Assembly: GCA_051879015.1 (NCBI GenBank)
Contig: JBJELF010000040.1
Location: 6,897-70,896 of the forward strand
Direction: 5' to 3'
From: JBJELF01 sp051879015
Lineage (GTDB): Bacteria > Bacillota > Clostridia > Lachnospirales > Lachnospiraceae
DNA: 64,000 nucleotides
Shown: positions 1 to 8,082 of the stretch, piece after piece
Position numbering within the stretch: the stretch's first letter is position 1
Layout of the letters: each line of letters opens with the position of its first letter
The notes under the pieces: generated by a model
What the model was told of the DNA's origin: nothing
The model's database searches: none
Seen by the model: the letters and a program-made list of their open reading frames with translations, nothing else
Position numbers and translations under genes: made by a program

Positions 1-1
1 G

Positions 2-538
2 ATCACCAACATTGACCCAATTCGTTATGATTTGATTTTTGAGCGATTTTTAAACCCAGAGCGTGTTTCCATGCCTGATATTGATGTGGATTTTTGTTTT
101 GAGCGCCGTCAGGAGGTTATTGATTATGTTATTGAAACTTATGGTAAGCGGCAGGTGGCTCAAATTGTGACTTTTGGTACCATGGCTGCTCGCGGTGTCA
201 TCCGTGATGTGGGGCGTGTGCTGGATTATCCTTACGCGTATTGTGACAGCGTGTCAAAGATGATTCCTGCTGAACTCAATATTACTATTGAGAAAGCATT
301 GAAGATGAATCCTGAGTTAAAGCAGCTTTACGATACCGATGAGCGTACCAAAAACCTGATTGATATGTCCCTTCGTTTGGAGGGATTGCCAAGGCACACT
401 TCCATGCATGCAGCCGGTGTGGTGATTAGTCAAAAGCAGGTCGAGGAGTATGTACCCTTGTCGAGAGGTTCTGACGGTTCGGTAGTTACTCAGTATGTTA
501 TGACCACATTAGAGGAGTTAGGTCTTCTTAAGATGGAT
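2..538 (+). CDS. dnaE: DNA polymerase III alpha subunit, exon 1 (5' truncated by window edge)
   Basis: This is the catalytic subunit of the replicative DNA polymerase. The reading frame is open from base 2, so the true start lies upstream of the window. The translation has the palm motif PDIDVDF with two of the three catalytic aspartates, then the conserved stretch ITFGTMAARGVIRDVGRVL. It ends at LGLLKMD. By alignment from memory the last Asp matches E. coli D555, the third catalytic aspartate, which should be followed by FLGLRTLT. Here the frame runs into GTGCG and stops at 556, but FLGLRTLT resumes at 1596. The exon therefore ends on a whole codon at 538, and the gene is intron-split rather than frameshifted. 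Unspliced mRNA would give a protein without an active polymerase core. Confidence 0.96.
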
Positions 539-600
539 GTGCGAATTGTTCGCTAACGAAACACTCCAGAAATGGAAACAAGTTAGCGGAGCAAGGAAAT

Positions 601-661
601 GAAATATTTGAGTACAGTTGGTACAAAAGTGGCTAGAGCCGCCTGCTGGAAAAAATAAAGT
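601..661 (+). repeat. Internal direct duplication in intron 1, copy 1
   Basis: About 60 nt from GAAATATTTGAGTACAG through TGGCTAGAGCC to AATAAAGTAA recur with scattered changes at 820-881. Intron 2 has only one equivalent block, around 2420-2465, placed after the shared GGTGAAGTCGGC motif. The 820-881 copy is therefore the native one, and this copy is an insertion in the 5' part of domain I. Confidence 0.7.
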
Positions 662-819
662 AAGGAACTTGTTTAACTGTTTGTTTGATTAGAATAGTGA
701 AATTCTATTTGTTGGGTAAAGGTCGATACCCAATCCCCTAAGACTCCGTTATGCTGTTTGGTCTTAATGCCAAATGGTATAAAGCACGGTGAAGTCGGCT
801 GAAAAGTGCCTAAATGGCT

Positions 820-881
820 GAAATATATCAGTAGTATTGGTATAAAAGTGGCTAGAGCCCACCTGTATGAAAGTATAAAGT
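820..881 (+). repeat. Internal direct duplication in intron 1, copy 2 (native position)
   Basis: This is the second copy of the block at 601-661. It contains TTGGTATAAAAGTGGCTAG and follows GGTGAAGTCGGCTGAA, the same order as in intron 2. Confidence 0.7.
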
Positions 882-1595
882 AAAAAGTATGGTGGCGAAG
901 TAAATCGGGGGTCCTTAAGAGAAATCTTTAAAATATAATATGCCTACACATCAGGAACTACCGTATGAAAGGCTCGTAATTTAAGACCGAAACGAAAGTT
1001 TCGTTGTCCCAATTGGGATTTTAGTCGCAGTAATTTTATTGTCCATTGAGATTACTGTACTTAACCAGTAAGGGTTAAGTGTTCTTATTCCATTCGACTA
1101 ACGGAAGAAAGAATGTCTAACGGGTTAAAGGTAGAGGCTAAGTTATAATAATAAAGGATAGAACAAACGGAACAATTGAACCCTAAAAGAAAATGTTAAT
1201 GCTATTAAGAGCAGATGTTTCTAACAAGTAGGAAATGACTTGTGAATTTAGGGGGCAGCAGCCCATAGTAGCGATGAAGCGGAGTAATGTCCGTGGAGCG
1301 AAGGGGCATAGTCGTAGATTAGAATATTGTAAGATAGGTTTAAGACTAAATCCTGCAATGGAGTCTGAAAAGGCATACCTTGAAGGAATAATCATTGAAA
1401 TCTTAGGAATGGAAATCTACAATAATGTAGAATAAGGGTATAATAATCAATTCTGACAATATTCGAAAATAGATTACCGAAGTCTATTCATCTACGCTGG
1501 AACGCCGTGTGCGGTGAAAGCCGCACGCACGGTGTGAAGTGGGGGAAAACGACCCGTAACAGAAAATGCTGACGGTGTTCGTTACCTATCACTAT

Positions 1596-2196
1596 TTTTT
1601 GGGATTGCGTACACTGACGGTCATTCAAAATGCTGTGAAAAATGTAAAGAAAAATCGTGGTATTGACATTGATATCGACCATATTAATTTTGATGACAGG
1701 AAGGTCTTTGATTCTGTTGGTACAGGTAGATGTGAAGGTATTTTTCAATTAGAAAGTTCGGGCATGAAAAATTTCATGAAGGAATTAAGACCAGAAAATT
1801 TGGAAGATATCATAGCAGGTATTTCCCTGTATCGTCCAGGACCGATGGAGTTTATTCCAAAGTATTTAAAAGGGAAAAATGCCAAGGATTCGATTCAGTA
1901 TGACTGTCCTCAGCTTGAGCCAATTTTGAAACCAACCTACGGGTGTATTATTTATCAAGAGCAGGTCATGCAAATTGTTCGTGATTTGGCGGGCTACACT
2001 CTTGGACGAAGCGATTTGGTGCGCCGTGCCATGTCCAAGAAAAAAACAAAAGTTATGGAACAGGAACGCAAAAACTTTGTATACGGAAACGAGGCAGAGG
2101 GAGTCAGAGGCTGTGTTGCCAATGGCATTAGCGAGAAGACAGCCAATCAAATTTATGATGAAATGATTGATTTTGCAAAATATGCCTTTAATAAGT
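1596..2196 (+). CDS. dnaE: DNA polymerase III alpha subunit, exon 2
   Basis: The exon encodes 200 codons plus one base. It starts FLGLRTLTVIQNAVK, which directly continues exon 1. It then has FQLESSGMK, YRPGPMEFIPKYLKGK and GCIIYQEQVMQIVRDLAGY, all conserved in bacterial DnaE. It ends at FAKYAFNK plus the T of the following Ser codon. The invariant continuation SHAAAYA is found only at 3161. An open frame begins upstream at 1566, inside intron 1, but those residues are intron sequence. Confidence 0.96.
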
Positions 2197-3160
2197 GTTC
2201 GACCCGTTCTAGCTTTAAATAAACAAAGAGCTAGCACTCTTTTAGGAGTAAGAAACTAAAAATAGGAGAACTAATAATCTGATTGAGTGGAATGATGGAG
2301 TAACGCCCTGAAACACTCTCCCTAATACTCCGACTGGCTACACAAGAGGAAACTCTAGTAGTTAGAAGTTCGGTGAAGTCGGCAGAAGTAAACCTAAACT
2401 GATTAAAAATCAAGAGTAACATTGGTACAAAAGAGCCTAGAGGATGCCTGTGTGAAAAAAGATATAATAAAGGCATGGTTTATGATATGCCGGGGGTCTA
2501 CAAAATACCTATGGTGAGAATGTCGTGGCATCTACACGGCTGACGAACCAGCGAATTTAAGAGTCTATATGAAGCTTATAGGGAAACCCATAAGGACGCA
2601 GATGCGTCGTTGGTGTGGATTAGTAAGAATTTTTGTTATGAAACTCCATACAGTGTTATAGGCACTGTCAAGCCAACAGGATCAGAGCTAGGCACCTAAG
2701 GGTATATATGTACAGATAAGATTATTGGTACGGGGAAAGGTATCAGGCTGAGTTAATCGGTAAGTGGACGAAGAATAATAAGCCACTGAACTGGTGCCGA
2801 AAAGTAGAGGTCGCACCTATGAAATTTCTGTAATGGAAATGGAGGAATGGCCTCAAGTCGGTATAAGAATAATAGGATATTTAAGCACCTATAAAAATGC
2901 CAGATGGGTTAATGATAAATCCATAGAAAGGAACACCACAAGGAGGAATTATTTCGCCAAAACGGAACAATTGCTTACAACCGTGTAACAAACAATTCAA
3001 AATAGGTGTTTTGTTAATCTCTATACCAACATGGATGAACTAGCATAGTTGTGTTGGTTGAATTCTATATCGATGGAACGCCGGATGCGCTGAAAGGTGC
3101 ATGTCCGGTGTGGACCGGGGGAAAAACTGGAGATCACATCAAAGGTTTACCTATCGGTAT
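2197..3160 (+). mobile_element. Group II intron 2 in dnaE, no reverse transcriptase ORF
   Basis: The 964-nt insertion starts GTTCG, a variant of the GTGYG consensus, and ends GGTAT. Domain V is at 3076-3112 (GCCGGATGCGC, GAAA cap, GTGCATGTCCGG). Domain VI ends in TTACCTATC, as in intron 1. Removal joins TTTAATAAGT to CTCATGCT and recreates FNKSHAAAYA. GCTTAT at 2574-2579 can pair with the last six exon bases, ATAAGT (2191-2196), as EBS1-IBS1, which independently supports the 5' boundary. Motifs shared with intron 1 (GGTGAAGTCGGC, AAAAGNGNCTAGAG, CGGGGGTC, GGAACGCCG) show that both belong to one subclass. The 64-codon internal frame at 2794-2988 has no recognisable reverse transcriptase or maturase motif. 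Confidence 0.9.
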
Positions 3161-4380
3161 CTCATGCTGCTGCTTATGCAGTGGTTGCCTATGAGACTGC
3201 CTGGCTCAAATATTATTATCCGGTAGAGTATATGGCAGCTTTGATGACTTCTGTGATTGAAAATGTGAGAAAAGTGTCAGATTATATGCAGACTTGCCGT
3301 CAGATGGGCATTGAAATTTTGCCCCCAGACATCAATGAAGGACAGAGTGAGTTTTCCGTTCATGGTGATAAGATTCGATACGGTCTGTCCGCACTGAAAA
3401 GCCTGGGAAAATCTGTTATTGATTCTATAGTGGAGGAGCGAGAACAAAATGGCAAGTTTTTGACCCTCAAGGATTTTATCAGCCGCATGGAGGGCAAGGA
3501 TATCAACAAGCGAGTGATTGAGAACCTGATTAAGGCTGGGGCTCTCGACAGTCTTCCTGGTAATCGTCGTCAGAAGGTGATGACTTACCCCAAAATGATG
3601 GAGCAAGTAACAAGAGAGCGCAAGGATAATGTGATTGGGCAAATGTCCCTGTTTGATTTTGTGGAGGAAGAAGATAAAAAGGACTTGGAGATTACCTTTC
3701 CTGATGTGCCTGAATACGAGAAAAGCGAGCTGCTTGCTTTTGAGAAGGAAATCATGGGAATTTATGTCAGTGGACATCCTCTTGAGGATGATGTAGAATT
3801 ATTAAAGAAAAATACCAACGCTGAAACAAAGATGCTGTGGGCAGATGAAGAGACTGGAGAGATTCTGTTAAAGGAAGGAATGACATGCCGCATTGGAGGT
3901 TTGATTACAGATAAAACTGTGCGCCCTACCAAGAATAACCAGATGATGGCATTTTTTACATTGGAGGATATGAAAGGGAGCGTGGAAGTGGTGGTCTTTC
4001 CCAAAATTTACGAGAGATACCGGGGCTCCATTGAAATTGAGAAGAAAGTGCTGGTAGAAGGACGTGTTAGCCCGGGAACGGATGAGCAGGCAAAATTAGT
4101 TTGTGAAAAAATTATCCCATTTGAGGAGATCCCAAAACAGGTATGGATTCAGTTTGAGAACTTAGATGATTGGCAGCGACAGTCTGGATTTTTTCAGCAA
4201 ATGTTGGTTGGAAAAAGAGGAAATGATCAGATTGTCATCTATATCAAAAATCCGAGGAGTTACAAGAAATTGCCGTCTTCCTGCAATATTTCTGCTACTA
4301 AAGAAAATATCGAAAATTTTGTGCAAAAATTTGGAAAAAGTAATGTGAAAGTTATAACAACTCCTATTGAAAATAAATAG
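3161..4380 (+). CDS. dnaE: DNA polymerase III alpha subunit, exon 3 (C-terminal part)
   Basis: This is the C-terminal 406 codons, beginning with two bases of the split Ser codon and then HAAAYAVVAYETAWLKYYYP, a hallmark of DnaE. Next come the helix-hairpin-helix region (LKDFISRMEGKDINKRVIE) and an OB-fold (GMTCRIGGLITDKTVRPTKN, MAFFTLEDMKGSVEVVVFP). There is no N-terminal exonuclease insertion of the PolC type in the visible part, so this is the DnaE polymerase. An ATG at 3097 opens the same frame within intron 2, but the residues before 3161 are intron. The gene ends with TAG at 4378-4380, 124 nt before pfkA. Confidence 0.96.
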
Positions 4381-4504
4381 AAAATAGGCTAAAATAAGAC
4401 TGATCGCTTTATAGTGCGTTATATGAAACATTATAATGGTTCTGTCAGCGAAACATCATATAACAAAACTAGACGGAATAAAAGACAAATGGAGGAAATT
4501 GATT

Positions 4505-5482
4505 ATGGCAAACGCAGTTAGTACAATTGGTGTTTTGACAAGTGGTGGAGATGCACCTGGAATGAATGCCGCAATTCGTGCTGTAGTGAGAGTTGCTCTT
4601 GCAAAAGGACTGAAAGTAAAGGGTATTATGAGAGGTTATGCAGGTCTGTTGAATGAAGAAATCATTGATATGGATGCCAACAGTGTATCCGACATCATTC
4701 AGCGTGGTGGTACGATTCTTTATACTGCAAGATGTTCTGAGTTTCGCACGGAGGATGGTCAGAAACGTGGTGCAGAGATTTGCAGAAAATATGGCATTGA
4801 TGGTTTAGTTGTCATTGGCGGAGATGGTTCTTTCAATGGTGCAGCAAAGCTTGCAAACTTAGGTATCAATACCATTGGACTTCCAGGTACTATTGACTTG
4901 GATATTGCATGTACTGAGTACACAATCGGATTTGATACGGCTATCAATACCGCTATGGAGGCAATTGATAAGATTCGTGATACTTCTGCATCCCATGAGC
5001 GCTGTTCGATTATCGAGGTAATGGGAAGAAGTGCTGGTTATATCGCATTGTGGTGTGGTATTTCTACAGGCGCCGAGGCCATTTTACTTCCAGAGCGTTA
5101 TGACGGAGATGAGCAGGCTATTATCAACCGTATTATTGAGAGTCGTAAGAGAGGCAGAAGACATCATATTATTGTCAATGCGGAAGGTGTAGGTCATTCT
5201 TCCAGCATGGCAAAGCGTATTGAGGCAGCTACTGGCATTGAAACTCGTGCGACTATTTTAGGACATATGCAAAGAGGCGGCAGTCCAACTTGTCAGGATA
5301 GAATGCATGCTTCTATTATGGGTGCGAGAGCAGTGGAACTTCTCTGTGAAGGCAAGTCGAACCGTGTTGTTGGCTATCAGAATGGTGAGTATGTAGACTA
5401 CGACATCATTGAGGCATTGCAGATGAAGAAGGATATCTCTGACTATCAGTATCAGATCAGTAAGTTATTGATTAGACAGTAA
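4505..5482 (+). CDS. pfkA: ATP-dependent 6-phosphofructokinase
   Basis: Phosphorylates fructose 6-phosphate to fructose 1,6-bisphosphate in glycolysis. The 325-residue length is typical of bacterial PfkA. Visible motifs are GVLTSGGDAPGMNAAIRA at the N-terminus, GGDGS at residues 105-109, PGTIDLD at 127-133, and MGRSAGYIAL. The glycine in GGDG and PGTID (not PKTID) favour ATP over pyrophosphate as donor. The usual TIDND reads TIDLD here. The start at 4505 follows GGAGG at 4491; the upstream in-frame ATG at 4436 has no such site. A hairpin GTTATATGA/TCATATAAC precedes the ribosome binding site. Confidence 0.96.
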   Translation: MANAVSTIGVLTSGGDAPGMNAAIRAVVRVALAKGLKVKGIMRGYAGLLNEEIIDMDANSVSDIIQRGGTILYTARCSEFRTEDGQKRGAEICRKYGIDGLVVIGGDGSFNGAAKLANLGINTIGLPGTIDLDIACTEYTIGFDTAINTAMEAIDKIRDTSASHERCSIIEVMGRSAGYIALWCGISTGAEAILLPERYDGDEQAIINRIIESRKRGRRHHIIVNAEGVGHSSSMAKRIEAATGIETRATILGHMQRGGSPTCQDRMHASIMGARAVELLCEGKSNRVVGYQNGEYVDYDIIEALQMKKDISDYQYQISKLLIRQ

Positions 5483-5502
5483 TTATCAAATAGACGGGAT
5501 AG

Positions 5503-6300
5503 ATGATGGACAAGATTACAACGAGCAATCACTCAAAAGTACGTTATGTGATGCAGCTGCAAAAAAAGTCAAAGACAAGGCGCGAAGAAAGCATGTTCAT
5601 TGTGGAAGGACCGAAAATGTTTCAAGAGCTTCCGAAGGAGCGTATGGTTATGTGTTTTGTCTCAGAGAGTTTTGCTAAAAAACAGGAAAATTTGTCCTTG
5701 CTGAAGGATATTTCTTATGAGGTGGTAAAGGATAGTGTTTTTGAAGATATGTCGGATACCAAAACTCCTCAGGGAATTTTGGCGGTGGCAAAGCAATTTT
5801 CTTATACTTTAGATTCCATGCTTCAGAGAAAGGATGCTCATCTCTTGATTTTAGAGACCATTCAGGACCCAGGCAATCTGGGGACTATGATTCGGGCAGG
5901 TGAGGCAGCTGGCATTACAGGCGTGATTATGAATCGGGAGACAGTAGATATTTACAATCCCAAGACTATTCGCTCTACTATGGGCTCGCTCTACCGTGTT
6001 CCTTTTTATTGTACCGATTCTTTGGAGGAGACCATTCAGGCAGTAAAAGCGGCAGGAATTTCTACCTATGCAGCTCATTTAAGTGCAGCGCAATCCTATG
6101 ATGGAATGGATTATCGAAAGCCGACGGCCTTTTTGATAGGAAACGAGGCAAATGGATTGAGTGATTCTATCGCTCAATTGGCCAGTGCCTATATTAAGAT
6201 TCCTATGAAAGGACACTCGGAGTCTCTCAATGCAGCCATAGCAGCATCTGTGTTAATGTTTGAGGCGGCAAGACAAAGAAGAATGTTTGGTGATGTCTGA
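5503..6300 (+). CDS. TrmH/SpoU family RNA 2'-O-methyltransferase
   Basis: A SPOUT-fold methyltransferase that most likely modifies a ribose in rRNA with S-adenosylmethionine. Residues 1-110 form a substrate-binding domain (KVRYVMQLQKKSKTRREE, FIVEGPKM). The catalytic domain has the three SpoU motifs: TIQDPGNLGTMIRAGEAAG, LIGNEANGLS and IPMKGHSESLNAAIAASVL. The 265-residue length fits RlmB-like proteins. The gene follows pfkA by 20 nt and is probably cotranscribed. Which nucleotide it methylates cannot be told from the sequence. Starts at 5503 and 5506 (ATGATG) are both possible. Confidence 0.92.
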   Translation: MMDKITTSNHSKVRYVMQLQKKSKTRREESMFIVEGPKMFQELPKERMVMCFVSESFAKKQENLSLLKDISYEVVKDSVFEDMSDTKTPQGILAVAKQFSYTLDSMLQRKDAHLLILETIQDPGNLGTMIRAGEAAGITGVIMNRETVDIYNPKTIRSTMGSLYRVPFYCTDSLEETIQAVKAAGISTYAAHLSAAQSYDGMDYRKPTAFLIGNEANGLSDSIAQLASAYIKIPMKGHSESLNAAIAASVLMFEAARQRRMFGDV

Positions 6301-6643
6301 AAAGCAGGCAAGTCAATTTAGGATGACTGAAGTTTGATTGGCGGATTTTATGATTCTGTGTAGCATAATATTCGCCAATTATTTTCTGTGCTTGTGTCAA
6401 CTGCCCATTACTTAATATCCAAAGGACACAGGCGGCACAAGGTTTTTGTTTTTGGATTGAGGGAGCACAAAGTGCGAAGCAATTCATAGCTATCAAGAGG
6501 TCAGAATACCTTTTGGCCTCAACATCATGTGATGGAATCACTGTAAAAAAATAAATAAAAAACTGACCAAAAATAGAGTATAATAATCTATATGAAGAAT
6601 GTGGACTTTTAAAATCAATATGAAAAGAAAGAGAGGCTGAGAA
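6301..6643. other. Intergenic region rich in hairpins, with one copy of the palindromic repeat
   Basis: No convincing gene is present; a 104-codon minus frame overlaps it but is low-complexity. It holds a hairpin ATTGGCG/CGCCAAT at about 6338-6380, a long-range CTTGTG/CACAAG pairing, and a repeat copy at 6454-6528. A TATAAT at 6579-6584 could be the -10 box for the next gene, but no good -35 was seen. Confidence 0.6.
6454..6528 (+). repeat. Palindromic intergenic repeat, copy A (hairpin plus core)
   Basis: The 5' module GGATTG, GCAC/GTGC, GCAATTC is followed by the core TATCAAGAGGTCA/TTGGCCTCAACATCAT. The same two modules occur in the same order at 40301-40393. Confidence 0.75.
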
Positions 6644-8068
6644 ATGGTTTTTTCGAGCTTATTGTTCGTATTTTTGTTTTTATTTTTTCATTTATGCCTG
6701 TACTATTTGATTCCAGGTACTAAGGGGAAAAATATTGTATTATTGTTAAGTTCTTTGCTTTTTTATGCATGGGGTGGACCGAGATTTTTGATTTTGCTGG
6801 TATTTATGACTTGGGTAAGCTGGTTCTGTGCGAAACAGCTAGAGAAAGCAGAGCAGCAGGGAAAGAGAAAATTTTGGATAGTATGTGATGCCGTTATTTT
6901 GCTTGGTATGTTGTTTGTGTTTAAATATGCAGGCTTTGTGTGTGAGACAACCAATGCATTTTTTTCAGTACCGAAAGTGATTCCAGAAATTGTTCTGCCT
7001 ATCGGTATTTCTTTTTATACTTTCCAATTATTGTCCTACACAGTAGATGTATATCGGGGTAAAGTAAAGGCACAGGAGAAATATTGGAAGTTGTTATTGT
7101 ATTCGGGATTGTTTCATCAGTGTATTGCAGGACCTATTGTACGTTATGAGTGGGTGGAACAAGACATCGACCGCAGAACAGTAAATGCGGAGCAGATTTA
7201 TCAGGGAATTCGAAGATTCTCTATTGGTTTGGCGAAGAAAGCGATTTTAGCGAATGGCTGTGCCAGTGTGGCAGATCAGCTTCTTCCATTGACTTTGGAG
7301 GCAGTGTCAGCTGTTTCACCGTCTGCCATATGGATTGGTATGTTATTTTATATGTTCCAGATTTATCTGGATTTTGCGGCTTATTCCGATATGGCGATTG
7401 GTATGGGTAAGATGGTGGGATTTCGTTATCCAGAAAATTTCGATTATCCTTACATAGCACGTTCAGTGCAGGAGTTTTGGAGAAGATGGCATATTTCTCT
7501 GGGAAGTTTCTTCCGAGATTATGTGTATATTCCGTTAGGCGGAAGCCGCAGAGGTTTGGCAAGAACGATTATCAACACATTTATCGTGTGGGGGTTGACG
7601 GGCTTGTGGCATGGTGCCAGCTGGAACTATCTGTTGTGGGGATTGTATTTCTTCCTTTTCCTAACAATCGAGCGGTTGGGATGGGGAAAATGTTTGGAAA
7701 AAGTAAAACCGTTGGGACATATTTATCTTCTGGCAGTCATTTATTTCGGCTGGGTTCTTTTTAAATTTGAAGATTTTCAGGTGATGACTGCAGTATGGAA
7801 AAGAATGTTCCATTTTGGAGAAACTTTCCTGTCACTGGAAGTTAGTACAATATTGAAAAATCAGTTGTATTTCATGATTATTTGTATTTTAGGCTCTACA
7901 CCGTTATTCAAAGAGTTATGGAAAAAAATAACTGCAGTCAGTGAAGGAAAGGCATGGGGGATTGTGGTGGATTGCTTTGATATTTTAGTTCCTCCAGTAT
8001 TATTGATTCTTTCCTTAATGGCATTGGCTGGAGACAGCTATAATCCATTTTTGTATTTTCAGTTTTAG
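6644..8068 (+). CDS. MBOAT family membrane O-acyltransferase (AlgI/DltB-like)
   Basis: A polytopic membrane enzyme of the alginate O-acetylation (AlgI) type, 474 residues, which transfers acyl groups from inside the cell to an extracellular polymer. It has about ten hydrophobic segments. Motifs are FWRRWHISLGSFFRDYVYIP with LGGSR, and LTGLWHGASWNYLLWG, whose His is the usual MBOAT catalytic residue. The AlgJ/DHHW partner follows after 14 nt, so the two form an operon for acetylating a wall or surface polysaccharide. The polymer cannot be identified here. The start at 6644 has a modest purine-rich site (GAGAGG). Confidence 0.9.
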   Translation: MVFSSLLFVFLFLFFHLCLYYLIPGTKGKNIVLLLSSLLFYAWGGPRFLILLVFMTWVSWFCAKQLEKAEQQGKRKFWIVCDAVILLGMLFVFKYAGFVCETTNAFFSVPKVIPEIVLPIGISFYTFQLLSYTVDVYRGKVKAQEKYWKLLLYSGLFHQCIAGPIVRYEWVEQDIDRRTVNAEQIYQGIRRFSIGLAKKAILANGCASVADQLLPLTLEAVSAVSPSAIWIGMLFYMFQIYLDFAAYSDMAIGMGKMVGFRYPENFDYPYIARSVQEFWRRWHISLGSFFRDYVYIPLGGSRRGLARTIINTFIVWGLTGLWHGASWNYLLWGLYFFLFLTIERLGWGKCLEKVKPLGHIYLLAVIYFGWVLFKFEDFQVMTAVWKRMFHFGETFLSLEVSTILKNQLYFMIICILGSTPLFKELWKKITAVSEGKAWGIVVDCFDILVPPVLLILSLMALAGDSYNPFLYFQF

Positions 8069-8082
8069 AGGAGGCGAGAATC

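Larger units (their letters stand above)
539..1595 (+). mobile_element. Group II intron 1 in dnaE, no reverse transcriptase ORF
   Basis: The 1057-nt insertion begins GTGCG, the group II 5' consensus, and ends in TAT. A domain V hairpin is visible at 1500-1536, with a GAAA-capped stem (GCCGTGTGCGG/CCGCACGCACGGT). It is followed by a domain VI-like hairpin with TTACCTATC near the 3' end, which should contain the branch-point A. Exact removal restores the dnaE frame (KMD then FLGLRTLT). GTCCAT at 1041-1046 lies in the loop of a stem (CAGTAAT/ATTACTG) and can pair with the last six exon bases, ATGGAT (533-538), as EBS1-IBS1. The longest internal frame, 66 codons at 1235-1435, has no reverse transcriptase motif. 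The intron would need a maturase in trans to move and perhaps to splice. Domain I holds an internal duplication (601-661 and 820-881). Confidence 0.92.

Noticed and set aside
1235..2988. Open frames inside the two introns (1235-1435 and 2794-2988) as intron-encoded proteins
   Set aside because: They are 66 and 64 codons long with no reverse transcriptase, YADD or maturase motif, and they lie in poorly conserved intron sequence; more likely remnants or chance frames.
539..3160. dnaE as a frameshifted or decayed pseudogene
   Set aside because: All three exons are free of stops, join in frame at exact group II boundaries, and show intact conserved motifs.
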